A stretch of DNA of 64,000 bases, from positions 60,516,648 to 60,580,647 of the forward strand of contig OX104115.1 of the NCBI GenBank assembly GCA_944474755.1. Reading direction: 5' to 3'. The stretch comes from Limnoperna fortunei. Lineage: Eukaryota > Mollusca > Bivalvia > Mytilida > Modiolidae. Of this stretch, positions 12,004-26,200 are shown one piece after another. A program made the position numbers and the translations under genes. The notes below the pieces were generated by a model. The model ran no database searches and had not been told where the DNA came from. It saw nothing but the letters and a program-made list of their open reading frames with translations. The first letter of the stretch is position 1, and each line of letters begins with the position of its first letter.

Positions 12004-13463
12004 TTGTTGTCATTTTATAGAAGTTATTTATTCCTTATAATTGTGTATTAATTTGTTTACCCGATCATTGTGTGGAAAAGTGATAAATTTGACATCTTTT
12101 TTTTTAAATCATGAGGTATTGGGGACACAGCAATGCTCATCAGCATTAAACATGAGTACTGATGCAAAAGTATTAAATAATGACAACATGTGATCATACC
12201 TAAACAGGATTGCTTCCCCTTTCTGCTTTACTTACTCATCTCAACCCATGTCAGGTAAGCCAGAGAGTGGCACAGACTGAAAAAAATCCTTGAAAAGTAA
12301 AAGTTAAGATATTGTTTTGTAATTACATCATTATAATTTATTTAATTATTAAATGTTTTCAAAGAACTAACTTTCTGGACTATTTTTATTTAAGTATAAA
12401 GAGTTCACTGTAATTTATTTGTATAATTGCTGTCTCAGCTTTTATTTATTTCAGTGTTACCATGGATATAAATTGAAGAGCAAACTACAGCCATTTTTTT
12501 TACATTTTCATATTCCAATTAAACTAATTAAATTGCTTGCACATGAATGTTCGTTTACAGCATTAAACAAAACTTTCTGTGAAGGACCTATGTCTCTTTT
12601 TCTCAAGGGTAACATTATGGGATGTATTTACTAAATACCAGGATGTGAAAATCAATCCTGATTAGTGGAGATATTGGATACTATGCCACCAGAATTTGGT
12701 TATAGACCAAGTATATCATAATTGTAGTATTTATATTACATGAGTATATGTTTATGTAGTTTAATTTTATAGAAAACTAAACCATCTTTTAACACACCCT
12801 TACATAATTTAAGTATCCAGAAAATTTAATTGAGAGTTTGACAGGAAAAAAATAATTTATTTTTGTAATGTCTTTTTAGATTAAGATCTCATTAATAGTT
12901 CTCGACTAATAATTAACTTACGGGTATGAAGTAGGCAGTCTCTTGCAGTTGCGTCTATAATTTATGCAAATAGCTACCAAAATTTCAGAATCATATTAAC
13001 ATAGGCAGTGTATATACATTGAAATATAATATCATTACTCCAGTATGTTAAATTATACTAGCAATTATGGGTTTGTAACCAGTAACTAATTTTTTTAAAG
13101 AACCAGTTGGATGCTAGCAATAGTTTATAAGTCTGAAAAAAAAACATTGTTTAGTTTGTACATTTTTACATGTCTTGAAGCAAAATGTTACTGGATAATT
13201 ACAATATTAAGGGCATTTTCCATGGATTTAACATGTACGGCAAAAAATTCTGTTAAACGTACTATAGTTGTAGATGTCATTTTTGGTTATTAAACTGAAC
13301 ACTGACAAAATGTTTGTTCTTTGTTATTTAACTCTTTATGATTGTAACAATTGTCTGTCCTTCCAAACAACAAGTGGACGCCATGAAATAACTGCTGGGA
13401 CCATACTTGTAGGGTTCCTAGTGCTCGACCCACAGAGCAGCCCAGCACATCCCCGGGTGGCAG

Positions 13464-15427
13464 ATAGGGGAGACCCTCTTGTTGGGGGGGGGGGGGTGTC
13501 AGATCATAATACGGAAAGCCTGACAGCGGACCGTAGTGGGTAACGTAGTTGGGGAGTTCCACGCTCCTTGCACAATAAAGACCCCTTTTGTAGATTTCGA
13601 AAAAGAGTAGGCTCATTGTAGCCGCTACAAAAGGCTAAATTTTCCTCCCCTAGCCAACACTCCACATTTTTCCAGTGGCAGTCAAAATTGTATTCCCTGT
13701 GACCCATCCCACCCCCATTTTCCGTTGATTTATTGTTTGTTAACTTGTTCCCGTCCTGAATATAGCTGAAATACTGCTCGCTGGACGTAAAGCATCCAAT
13801 CAATCAATCAATATAACTGAAAATTTGCTGAAATTGTCATAGAGGAAGTTTGGAAACTTACTTAATCATCATTAAGCATGCTGGCACACATGGCAAAGAC
13901 AACCAAAAATAAATGGTCTGTCATAGAGGAAGTTTTTAAACTTACTTATTCCTCATTGAGAATGTGGGCACACATGGCAAAGACAAGATCATTTGTTGCA
14001 GTTTAAACCTATCTTTTCAAGAAGTTTCAACAATTCTTTGTTTACCGGTCACTATTTATAGCTTATTTAAAGTTTATTTTAGGTTGGCCATTTTCATATT
14101 TGCCTTCTGTAGACAAGGAAGTTAGAAAATGTTTCCATATGTCTGTGATAAAGGTTTATTGGTAGAAGAAGTCACTGAGGAATTTGTTTGAATGATGTTT
14201 AATATCGCCTTGAGCTATATTGTGGTGTCCTCTTTTAATTGGGGTGTAAGCCAGAGTACCTGGAGATAACCCTTGATCTTTGGCCACACCCCCCCCCCCC
14301 CTGCATTCTGATTTGCAAGGTGTAGTGGTTAAGGAATGTAATCATTCACTATTGATCATCTGTTTATCAACACTGATGTGAGTTCAAGACTTGATGTAGG
14401 CAAGGGGGAACATAACTGACAAGGATTGTCCATTTTCCTGCCATAGGGGAGACCCTCTTGTTGGGGGGGGGGGGGGGGGTGTCAGATCATAATACGGAAA
14501 GCCTGACAGCGGACCGTAGTGGGTAACGTAGTTGGGGAGTTCCACGCTCCTTGCACAATAAAGACCCCTTTTGTAGATTTCGAAAAAGAGTAGGCTCATT
14601 GTAGCCGCTACAAAAGGCTAAATTTTCCTCCCCTAGCCAACACTCCACATTTTTCCAGTGGCAGTCAAAATTGTATTCCCTGTGACCCATCCCACCCCCA
14701 TTTTCCGTTGATTTATTGTTTGTTAACTTGTTCCCGTCCTGAATATAGCTGAAATACTGCTCGCTGGACGTAAAGCATCCAATCAATCAATCAATATAAC
14801 TGAAAATTTGCTGAAATTGTCATAGAGGAAGTTTGGAAACTTACTTAATCATCATTAAGCATGCTGGCACACATGGCAAAGACAACCAAAAATAAATGGT
14901 CTGTCATAGAGGAAGTTTTTAAACTTACTTATTCCTCATTGAGAATGTGGGCACACATGGCAAAGACAAGATCATTTGTTGCAGTTTAAACCTATCTTTT
15001 CAAGAAGTTTCAACAATTCTTTGTTTACCGGTCACTATTTATAGCTTATTTAAAGTTTATTTTAGGTTGGCCATTTTCATATTTGCCTTCTGTAGACAAG
15101 GAAGTTAGAAAATGTTTCCATATGTCTGTGATAAAGGTTTATTGGTAGAAGAAGTCACTGAGGAATTTGTTTGAATGATGTTTAATATCGCCTTGAGCTA
15201 TATTGTGGTGTCCTCTTTTAATTGGGGTGTAAGCCAGAGTACCTGGAGATAACCCTTGATCTTTGGCCACACCCCCCCCCCCCCCCTGCATTCTGATTTG
15301 CAAGGTGTAGTGGTTAAGGAATGTAATCATTCACTATTGATCATCTGTTTATCAACACTGATGTGAGTTCAAGACTTGATGTAGGCAAGGGGGAACATAA
15401 CTGACAAGGATTGTCCATTTTCCTGCC
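13464..15427 (+). repeat. Tandem duplication of about 980 bp, two copies
   Basis: Copy 1 runs 13464-14442 and copy 2 runs 14443-15427, starting at ATAGGGGAGACCCTCTTGTT in each. Outside homopolymers I saw no differences: the G run is 13 versus 17 and the C run is 13 versus 15. Such identity means a very recent duplication or an assembly artefact of two haplotypes. Each copy contains a SINE family B tail and another SINE-like segment. Confidence 0.95.
13487..13805 (+). mobile_element. SINE-like element, family B, copy within the duplication
   Basis: The 3' part ends in CCTGAATATAGCTGAAATAC, TGCTCGCTGGACGTAAAGCA and an (AATC)n-type tail. Related but diverged sequence occurs at 29100-29375 and, as a fragment in reverse, at 10098. 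A second identical copy lies at about 14470-14788 because of the duplication. Confidence 0.6.
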
Positions 15428-16497
15428 ATAGGTTGACAGTTTTCATCTCTGACTTTCTCCCTCAATAAAGAGTAGATGTTGTTATATAGCTGAATTCCAT
15501 TAAACAACGTACAATTACCGGTATGCAAGACAGATTAAATTACTGCATGGCAAGGAACTATTATTTCTTGTTAATTTTTTCACACTGTACTATATTAAAC
15601 TAAACATGAAATATTAGTACAGTCATTTTCCAACTGCAGTGCATCTGTCAACAATTACAATACAATAAAAAGTTCTTGTTTATGTTTGTTTCATTCATCA
15701 TTTTGCAATTGTTTGGGTGTTTATCGTTTATCTATTTTGTCAATTAGTGCAATTATACCTGGAATTCATAATTTTAGCACATTACTACATGTACGATAAA
15801 TAGTACAGAATAAAACAGATAGCCAATGCTATAGGATAAAAATTTACATGATAATTAACTGATAATTGCTTTCCAAGTGTTCTCTAAATTGCATGTGATG
15901 TCAACATGAGGCAAAAGTACAGTGTCAACATGAAATACTTAGCCATAGATTGCAGTGTTCACAATGTGTGGATTCTGTGTTTCATCAAATTCCATTTAGT
16001 GTTGTAGGAGGAGTTGTGAATAAGAGATGGTACCCCAATTATAATGGATTTACAGCCCCATCACTATATACCTCCCACTTGTCAAGCAGTGTACAATAAT
16101 GCAGATAGAAAATAGGATGATACACTATCAGTAATAGTTCCTGATGTAGTATGTGTGACAACAAATACAATTCAAAAAAATTTATTAGTAAAAATATATA
16201 TAATTCTCAAGAAAACTAGAGTCGATGTAAACATTATCATATCACTAATATGTAAATGTACTATAATCTCATATATCTATAGCAACTTGAACACTTTGTA
16301 ACTTCAAATAATAAGTATGGCAACAAATAAACATTGAAAGGAATGACATGAGAATTCATTAAAATAGTTGAACATAAATTTAAAAAAAAAATTCAATATA
16401 TTCACAATTTGTGAATTTCATACTGCTTCATCAGTTTCAAATATGTTGTGTCAATAATGCTTAGGCTACCAGAAGACTGTATGTCACAAATATTTAC

Positions 16498-16760
16498 TGT
16501 TTCAACTAGTTACCTATGAGTTACTGCTCACTCAGTATACCCCCGCTATTCACATCATTGAATTAACTAAGTTGGTAAACAGGAAGTAGAAAGACCTGAA
16601 ATTGATACTGGCAATATAGGACCACATGTTAGCTCACATAAAATTTCAAGAGATTGTGGTAAGTAGTTGCTGAGAAAACTGTTACGAAAGGATGGACGGA
16701 AGGATGGACAGACAGGGGTAAACCAGTATACCCCCCTCTTCTTTGAAGCAGGGGAATAAT
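16498..16760 (+). repeat. Dispersed 'AGTATACCCCC' repeat, copy 1
   Basis: Begins near CTCAGTATACCCCCGCTATT and ends near CAGTATACCCCCCTCTTCTT. The interior has GGAAGTAGAAAGACCTGAAA and GGATGGACGGAAGGATGGAC. Related copies lie at 18030-18303, 19675-19828 and, inverted, near 45000-45250. Confidence 0.7.
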
Positions 16761-17287
16761 AAGGCTTTGCCTACCAGAAGACTTTATGTCACAAATATTT
16801 ATACATTCAAAGAATTTACCTGCTTTAATACTGGAATAGAAGAATAAATATATAACTCAATAACTGTTCATCAAACTAAACTTTATGGATGCAGTTGAGT
16901 TTTTCTTGAAACAAAATGTTTTCTAATACACACATGTATAAGCAATTATCATATGTTAAATTAAAAGTTGTTCTATCATTTTAATAAGACCAACTGGCTG
17001 CGAGCATTGCTTCAGTAATCAGGGGAAATAAAATTTAGTAATTCTACAAGTTAAGGACAATATATTAACTTCAGATTAAGCAGATGAGAGTCATTTGAGT
17101 GTAAGGTAGTCAGCAGTCTCTACACACATTGGCTATGCCATGATAAAATCATAATACATAATTACAATACCCATCTAATGATAATATATAGCAGGAAAAT
17201 AGCATAAAGCAATACACAAAATGTGGCAGTGTTTTGGAAAAAATTTGAAGAACTAAATGTATATTTACATAATATATATTTACAGAA

Positions 17288-17993
17288 TACAGTGAACCCT
17301 TGTTATGACATTGGATTTAACGGAATATTCGACATCCGACCAGATTTCAGTGATAACACATGTGTCTACTTTGGTTTATGCTCGATATAACAAAATATTC
17401 TGTTTCCGACTCCAACTGCATATGTCGATAACAAATATACCAAAGCAAGCATAAAATCATTCGTTATAATGACATATTATCATGATTTACCTGTGAAAGA
17501 TTATCTTTGTATAGAGAATTTATTTTTCTAACGGCTGATTGCATAGGGGAACACCTGTTGCTTTTGTGTAATTAACCTTGCGTGACATTTCCGTTACAAA
17601 ACTAATTGATGACAGCGATATGCTTCATTCAAAATGCATCAAAGGCTTTTTAATATTTAAATCTTCAAATATTTCCTAAAATTATTGGTTTAATTACAAT
17701 GTGTTAAGATTGAAGTGGCACATCAGAAATAGGATAAATACCGAAAATCGGTCTACAATTTATTAATTGGTCAAAAAAAGAAAAAAGGTTTTTAATTAAA
17801 TATCGGCAAGAAAACAAGCATTTTATAATTTTTTGTTATTAAGCTTGGGTATTGAGCAGACTTGAACGATTTTCAATAGACACAAATAAAAAAGGGAGAT
17901 AATCAAAGTACAAATTCATTATAACAACAAATTCAGTTTAACATCAATGCTGGCGGGAAACTAACATGGTCGTATTTAAGAGGGTTGACTGTA
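17288..17993. mobile_element. MITE with pogo/Tigger-like ends
   Basis: The terminal inverted repeats are TACAGTGAACCCT and AGGGTTGACTGTA, flanked by TA. The interior (about 700 bp) includes 'cgttataatgacatat' but no transposase frame. CAGT-starting ends with a TA target fit pogo-type Tc1/mariner elements; this is inference from the ends only. Confidence 0.6.
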
Positions 17994-18029
17994 TATATTT
18001 ACAAAAAATTTCAATGGAACAAAACAAAT

Positions 18030-18303
18030 GTTTATTTTTTAAAGTATGCAATTGATAACAAGTGTATCTGTGAGCTAGTGATACCCCTGCCAAAAAGTAT
18101 TCGGTAAACAGGAAGTAGATGACCAAGGTGCATGAAATGACTATACACCATATGACACTATAGGATAAAACAATATGCAAAATATCAGGCTTCTAAATGC
18201 TATAGTTGCTTAGAAAACTGTGAAGAAAATTTGTGTTATGGACGGATGACCAAACGAACAAGGGTAAAACAGTATACCCCCTCTTCTTCGAAGTTGGGTA
18301 TAA
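18030..18303 (+). repeat. Dispersed 'AGTATACCCCC' repeat, copy 2
   Basis: Contains TCGGTAAACAGGAAGTAGAT and ends with CAGTATACCCCCTCTTCTTC, matching the 16498-16760 and 19675-19828 copies. Confidence 0.65.
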
Positions 18304-18880
18304 TAAACTAATATATGGAATATTAATATGATGGACAGTTTTGCACCTATGCAGTCATTTGTGTAAACAACTTTAAAATATTAAATGCATCAGTATAAAT
18401 ATAATTAGAATTTGTCAATAAAACAAAATAATTAATTGCATACCTTAGACACATATTTGTCACGTAATGAATTACCACTAAAGTTCAAAGCCAATGTTAC
18501 GGGAGTCAAAATATATAAAAAACCAAAAATCCTGAAGTAAGGCCAAATAGGATACCTTTAGACGAAAGATAAGATTTTCTGTATTTTGATAACAACTCTG
18601 CAGTTTAGTCTTTTTGTAAAAGTATCAATAAATTTATGACAATGCCAGATGTTGATAAAAGATGAAGTTTGTCATGCGAGACTAACTGAATGTGCAAATT
18701 CATCAAAAATCAAAAACCATATTGAACTGTTGCAACTCAGCGATAAAATATACATGTATACACGTATTTCATACTACAATTTATAATACTATATTTTATA
18801 ATAAAATTCATATCCTTCAACAAGCAATCAACAAAATATAATGTGATGACTATATTAATGTACAAGTATTATACTTTTTG

Positions 18881-19265
18881 ACATGAGACCTCCACTTTAC
18901 ATAGTATTATGCTATTTGACATGAAATCTACATGTTACATACAGAATTATGCAATTAAACATGAGATCTCCACTTTACATAGTATTATGCTATTTGACAT
19001 GAAATCTACATGTTACATACAGAATTATGCAATTAAACATGAGATCTCCACTTTACATAGTATTATGCTATTTGACATGAAATCTACATGTTACATACAG
19101 AATTGAGATCTCCACTTTGAATATAGTAATATGCTATTAAATATGAGATCTACACTTTACACAAAGTATTATGCAATTCAAGAGATCTTCATTGTACATA
19201 CAGTATTATGCAATTAAACATGAGATCACATTACAGAAGTAAGACGCTATTTGACATGATATCTC
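18881..19265 (+). repeat. 78-bp tandem repeat made of two half-units
   Basis: AGTATTATGCTATTTGACAT recurs at 18903, 18981 and 19059. Each 78-bp unit contains a second half starting AGAATTATGCAATTAAACAT. Decayed units continue to about 19265. The short open frame across it is a by-product of the repeat. Confidence 0.88.
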
Positions 19266-19674
19266 CATTTTACATACAGATAATCAAAACACCAAAAAAA
19301 TTACCAAAAAAAACAATAACAGAAAGGATGATATAAACTACTGGCTCCAACAGTCACATAAAACATAAGCGGTAAGGTTGTACCAGTGAAATACATTATA
19401 TTAGACATGATTGCTATCTACATTTTACATTGCACAAACAATAATATTGACATGATTGTAAAAAAATTATTAGCTCTGAGAAGTGTTTTTCAAAAGAAAA
19501 AATAAAATGAAATGAATAATATGGATCATGCCTTTCAATCAGTATCTTAGTTTAGTCCAGTTTTTGATTTTCTGTCCTACCCACTCATATAATGGAATAG
19601 TCCCAACAATATGGCAATATGATGAAACATAGAATACAAAATATAAAAATAAAACAATTTAAACAAGGAACCTG

Positions 19675-19828
19675 TAAGCTACTGTTCACTCAGTATACCC
19701 CCGCTATTCACTTCTCTTTAGAATGACTAAGTTGATAAGTTGGTAAACAGGAAGTAGATACCCAAAAGACCTGATATCGGTACAGAGGTAAAACCCTATA
19801 CCCGCCTCTCCTTTGAATCGGGGGTATA
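19675..19828 (+). repeat. Dispersed 'AGTATACCCCC' repeat, copy 3 (internally shortened)
   Basis: Starts at CTCAGTATACCCCCGCTATT and ends at CCCGCCTCTCCTTTGAATCG. It lacks the middle of the 16498-16760 copy. It lies just downstream of the PPAT stop codon, near or within the 3' UTR. Confidence 0.65.
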
Positions 19829-20064
19829 AATACAAGTATAAATCAATTTTATATAAACACCAGTATAACAGAGAAATCTTTCCACACAATAAAATTGTAT
19901 CCGGTATAAAGTGAATTCCCACTGATGCAGCAAAAAAAAAATTCATTTCCAATAGTATTACAAATATCACTACACAACATTTGAATAACAATTCTATTTT
20001 AAGTAAATGATATACTTTATAACAGTGATGTCACATTTGTTGAATGTTATGTAGTTCCATGAAT

Positions 20065-20204
20065 TTACCAATCATCACATTTCACTGGGTATTCACCGGT
20101 TAAACACGCTACACAATGTCCTGTTGTTCCATTAGCATTCTGTATACCATCTTGCACTGCTTTCTTCAATCCATCCACAGATAAGTACTGCAAACTGTCA
20201 GCAC
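20065..20204 (-). CDS. PPAT: PPAT terminal coding exon (CxxC Fe-S ligands)
   Basis: The acceptor is CCAACAG|GTGCTG and the stop is TAA at 20067-20065. It encodes [20 protein letters not shown], then [26 protein letters not shown]. The GHCVACLTG motif supplies the last two cluster cysteines. The end is shorter than the human tail, which has an insertion before SGHC. Confidence 0.96.
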
Positions 20205-23200
20205 CTGTTGGACCAATCATAATTCGTTAAACTAATGAATCAACTCTAAGGGATTTTCCATCAACTCAATTGGCCATTTTTTCTTTTGTGGGATATAGGC
20301 AGTGAGCATCAGTCGTACTGTTTGTTGGTTTGAAATTTTTTCTGCTATATTGTGGCATACAGTTTATATTGAAAGAAGGTGGGGGTGGGGAATACCCAGA
20401 CAAAACCTTTGACCTTTAGAAGGAAAACTGGCATTCCTTGGAGATTAAGATTGCAGTCTATTCTAATATGGCGTCATTCGTACACTTTACGGTTCTAATA
20501 AGCATAGAGCCTGCTATGATGTCACAATTAGAATTCCGATGTCATAATAGGCTCAAATGAAATTTTTAAACTGGAACAATGCAATTTTGTTAAGATTTCT
20601 CAATATTTTTAGCTTAAAATGTACATATATTCAATAAAATGACAAATAAATATGTTTATTTCAATTTTCTTTGCTTGTAGCATACTGTATTGGGATATAT
20701 CTTATTATTTAAAAAAAAAGATCATTGAAAACATCGTCTTAGAGCAGCATCGAAATTTTAAAACGTGTTAGACATATTAGAATTGAAATAGATTATTGTG
20801 ATAGGGCTCTATGTGAATTTGAACATGTTAAGACCTTTTATTTGTCTTCATTTTATACCTCACTATTGCTCCATATAAAACATTGACAAATATAAGGTCT
20901 GACCATGTTCTAATTCACATAAAGCCCACTCGCAACCTCAGTGTTGACAGGCACGTAATCAGTAAAGGATGACTAACTACCTTAACAACTCCAAAGGCCA
21001 CCTCAGTGGTATGGAGCTCAAATGCTACAGAAAACGCATTTAAATAACTATCCCTATTTTATGTTTATTTTTCCATAATATTGACATTTATTGTCAGTAA
21101 CACAATGTAATTAGGACAAAATAAATTATTTTGCTTCCTGTAACCTCTGTAAGAAGGTGTTGCATAAAGTTTTACTGACTAGAACAAGTTTACTCACACT
21201 GTATCAAACCTGAGAGTTAGAGCAGTCCTCATCTCAGACCATAGTTTAACCCAAAGTAAAAATCTGGATTAAGAGACTTAAAACATGCAACAAATGTTCA
21301 AATGATACTGAGGGCTCTTTCATTTAAACCAAGTATGGAACTTCAAATACCATGGATGCATATTTATAATCTCAAGTTCAATACGAACAGACGGTAAATC
21401 CTAAATTACCACTCTGATTTGATATTTAAAATTTCACGTCCAGATACTGACACATTGTAAATCATAAATTACCACTAAGGGTGGATATTTACAATCTCAT
21501 GTCCTGATACTAACACTTTTTATGATGAAAGCCCTTAAGTAAATCTTACCAAAATGTGCTGCCATTTCTTCCATTGGAATTTTGTTGGCTATCAGTTCTT
21601 GATATGTAGGAATATTAATACCCATATAACAAGGGTATTTAACAGGTGGTGATGCTATCCTGATGTGTATCTAGAAATAAAATGCATTGTGTATTCAAAA
21701 TGCAACATAAAATATGTTTAAAAATTCTAAATCTACATTTACTTAATCTGTGTTGAGGTTTTTTACGTGACAACTGAAAACTGCTTACTGTGTTTGATAG
21801 AGCTCATGCTCCTTTTGTAGATCCAAAAATGGTGCAAATTAAAATCAACGCTTTTTTTCCACATCTAATCAGCAGTCTGAAATGCAGTGGTTTTTTCATT
21901 TTGATAGGGCAATTTTCCACAATAAGTTTTGACCTAAATTAGAATGCAAGTGTAAGTTTGGAACAGTTGATTGTTGATTATTCGACATCCTTCAGGTAAT
22001 GTTGTATGCAGTTGAGGAGGGAAAAGTCTGACGGTTTGTCAGAATACCAATGAACTTCATGAAAGCAGAAAAACTTTTGTAAACAACTCAAGATCCCTTT
22101 AGAAACAAAAAATGGGTGACTTACTATGTAAAATTCCCATAGCAAAAGTCAACAATGATTTGTGACATGTAAACAACAAAGGCATAGTATGAAATATTGA
22201 CTGGTTATCATGAGAATTTTTTTCTATTGAATTTTTGTAATGCAAAGGTACAATATGTTATAATAAAAAAATGCAAGAAAAATCTGAGTATACAGGGGGT
22301 GTGACTTTAAGGATAGTTTGGATTTTTTGCTATTTTCTCTTGCCATATATAATTTATTTTTAAATTGAATAAGATTGTTGTTAATTTCTTTAAAATGCAG
22401 ATTTCTTTATTTTGCAGTTTAGGTGTCATTTTTAATTGTTCTTATTTATATGACAACCCAGAACGTTTATACATGTAGTAATAACATGAATTATTTTCCA
22501 ATTAACTAGCTTCCACTTCAAAATGTTTCATCATCTCTGTATAATTTTATTAAGGTACTGTCTGTTCATGGTTACTTATAATTGCGTATAGACATAAGTA
22601 TGCAATATCTTCTTTTCTGACCTCATTTATTAACTCTTTATTATGTTACCTCCGTTGCTCCTTCAGCTCTCAGAAGTTTAATGATAGGTACCATGGTTAC
22701 ACCTCTAACTATGGAGTCATCAATTAACACAACTCTTTTTCCTTTGAAGTTTTCTGTTAATACACCAAACTTTTTAGCAACTCCAAGTTGCCTTTGTCTC
22801 ATATTAGGCTGTATAAATGTCCTACCAATATATCTGTTCTTACAGAATACTTCACCATAGGGGATTCCAAGCTATAATAAACAATATATTCTTTTTTCCA
22901 CCGACACATACACACAAAGAAAAAAACTGTTTCTAAATACCAACTTTATAATTATGTTCAAACATATAATTACAGGCTTTAAAGATCAAGGGACCAGACA
23001 TGACAAAATGTGTCTGTTATGTCTGATGTTTTTCACTTCAAGTTTTCTGGAACAGATGTCCATCTTTTATGCCTGAATTAAAAAACACTCTCACACATGC
23101 ATAGTTCTATTTTCATTAATTCCAGTATTTTAAAAAAGATCGTTTGCTTTACTTTTTACATTGGGAATCATATATCAATAAATACTGCAGAAATATTCAT

Positions 23201-26200
23201 TTTCTGTTTGTCAAGAAATCAATGCACATCTTTTCATAATCATAATATAATTATTTCAACAGATCAAACTGTTGTAAACTGTTTTAGAAACTGAATTTAA
23301 ATTGGCCCGTCTGCAATCTTATATTTGGTCCAACAAAATGTTTCATGTTGTCTGACCAAATGTCATACAGAATGTCTAACTATTTTGCTAGGTCTGAGGG
23401 ACAGAAAATGGTCCTCCCCAAAAAAATTTTCCCATTTATGCGAATTTTTCGAATTAATAATCCTTGATCTTTTAACCAAAAATAAAAAGGCATTTTCCTC
23501 TCCATTTCAGGCATCAAGCAATCAAGAAGGATTGTTCTGAATTAAAGTTATTGTTGGTGCCCGACTGACGCACACTGTCTCAATCAAAGTAATAGCTGTG
23601 TCTGTGTCTGCCATTAATAATGTGTCATACTTTTTCAGCATAAGCTAAAGCTGCTGGCGTTGCCGACTCTGGTACAGTACTGACAATGTCAACATTTACT
23701 GGTGCTTCCACCGCCAACTGTCGTCCACATCTCTGTCTCACTGTGTATACCATCTGACCTGTAGAACAGAATGTCAAAAATTAAAAGTTTTAGCGTACGT
23801 AGTTCTTACACTATTATATAATGATCATCTCTGATGCAGAACTGAATAAAATGTTATTCAATAATGAACTTTTGAAGAGGTCAATATACAGCGTATAGAC
23901 CGAAATTATAAGTCCTTAATTGTTATATTACATATGAAAACCACATTTAAAACTTGTAGTTGGTAAGCCCACAAATATTGTTAATAGACTGAATAATAAG
24001 AATATCTGGATCTATATTTAGTAACATGCCTCATATATATGGGTCTATTTTTAGTAACATAGACAACATTTGACCAAGTGATCATATTTGGTGTTCCGGA
24101 TGTCTATTGTTTTACAATTAAGCTGATCATGGTAATGTTCGGCAAACATCTAAAATACTATTTGAGTAAATTTTTTTGCTCAAAACTGTTACCATTGATT
24201 CAAAGTAAAACAATACATTTAATTTGTATCATTAATTGGCAATACATTGATTTAATAAAGCTTCAATTATGGATCAGATACCTTAATAGAATACAGCTAT
24301 AAACATGATTTACTTTTTTAAAACTGCAAAAATCTAAAATGGTCACGTTGAAATGCATGTAATTTACATAATGGTATATGCCTTTAGAAATAGGGAATAG
24401 TTTTAAATGTTTTTCAGAAACATTTATGGTCTGCGCTGAAAACTGTACAAGGAGCTGATTACTCAGGAAATAACTACTATGCAAAACCTGAAAAATGACT
24501 GTTCCCAAGTAAGGAAAAATGGGAAAAAATTCCTGGAACTATTCTATATTTATATGTTCTGTAAAGTATTAGGAATCTGGTATGAAAACTAAAGTGCAGT
24601 TAATTACACAAAACCTGACTGCCGACACCATAATGTAAACTGGGTAAACCATGACAAAATTATTCCTCTTACAGCTTACCCTCAAACATGCTGTCTGGTC
24701 TGGCAAAGTAAACATATTCAAATATACAGAAAGCTGGTGGTTCTTTGTTAGGTCTAGGAGCCACATAGACCGATTTAACACCATCCTTACTTAACTCGAT
24801 GACTTCACCTTGAAAAAAATAAATATTTACATTTTTTAATCACTGTGTAATCTTTTGTAACTTTTAATTAATAGAATTTTTTTTTAAATTTCAATACAGT
24901 TTTACCATTACCAAATCCTTATATAATGTTTTCTTTTTCCCTCAGCTAAGGATATGCAACCATTTCACTGGTGCAACTGACTAATTAATATTATTACATG
25001 AATAGAATTTTGTGTGTATTTGATTGGTCTGAAAACAACTTTCGGGTCATGATAAATCGCAACAGTACTAAAATTACATAAAATGTTTGTACGCTGCATG
25101 ATTCGGCTGCATAGTAGTCAAGCGGAATCCAACATCTACCTGTTTTTTATGTTTTAGACAATCAGAATAGCTGTCTTAATAAATTCATTCGTCTAATCAA
25201 ATCGATTATATTAATTGTATTGTATACAATATTCATAGTTGTCTGCTACATATACATCGTGTGTATAAACAACAAATTGGAGAAACGTCGACTCGGCGAT
25301 ATTTTGATTCATTTAAACTCTTCTCAATATTTGAAACTTGAATTTCAGGATTATCATCAAATTGATATAAAAATGCAGTATTAAATAAAAAATATTAAGG
25401 GTAACTGCAAAATGTAAACAGGGACTGTATTAGAAAAGGCGTCCTCTGTTTTTCTGATAAAGGGAGATGGTGGTTTTATTCATGTAATAAAACAATTGGT
25501 AATGACTTTGATATACGGTTGCTATCAGTTTTTATCAGCCCTCAAAAATGTATATTCACCTCGTCTAGCAGCTCAGTGAATATTACATTTTCTCTGGCTG
25601 ATAAATCCTGATAGCGATCTATATCAAAGTCATTAATTGTCTTTTTAGCCTTGGTATGTCAATTTTGTAATAAAGTAATTCATTGTACAAGTCAGCGGGT
25701 CTAACTTCGTACTCATGTTTCAATAAAAAATACTGCTGATAATTAAGTGACCTTAAACCTCATTTTAATGTCATATTAAAACAATACTTCATTTCCTACC
25801 TGGTAACACCTCTCTATGGTATCGAGCCCCCATACTATTGAAAGTGCACGACTCAGATGACACAACCCAGCCATCAATATCTTCATCTGTGATGAATTTC
25901 TTTCCAGAGAATGCTGCAGCAGGCAATAGTTTACCAATACATAATGGACGATTTCCAAATGGATCCCGTAATGCATAAATTTTATCATTGTGCATGATTA
26001 CCAAGGAATATGATGTCAGAGTCTCCGCCATTATTCTTTTTATCCTACAATTATAGTAACATCTGTTATTGTTGAATATCCTAGTTCCTCAGCCAGTCAG
26101 GTCATGATTGAATAAACATTTAAAGGCAATTTGAGTTTCTCAACCAATTTTCTTATTTTTTAGGAGGTTAAAATTTCCAGTCATTTTGTTACTGATTTTA

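Larger units (their letters stand above)
12004..20064. other. Convergent intergenic region between XPNPEP3 and PPAT
   Basis: This 8-kb interval holds the 3' UTRs of two converging genes plus repeats. No protein-coding exon is recognised. The open frames at 13290-13803 and 14384-14786 belong to a duplicated SINE-bearing segment. Other contents are a tandem duplication (13464-15427), a pogo-like MITE (17288-17993), three 'AGTATACCCCC' repeats and a 78-bp satellite near 18903-19130. Confidence 0.7.

Noticed and set aside
13290..13803. Two overlapping minus-strand frames of about 100 codons, repeated at 14384-14786
   Set aside because: They are identical because of the tandem duplication and lie in SINE-like sequence with a poly-G run. 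No protein family.
18909..19106. Repetitive 65-codon frame
   Set aside because: Encoded by the 78-bp tandem repeat only.
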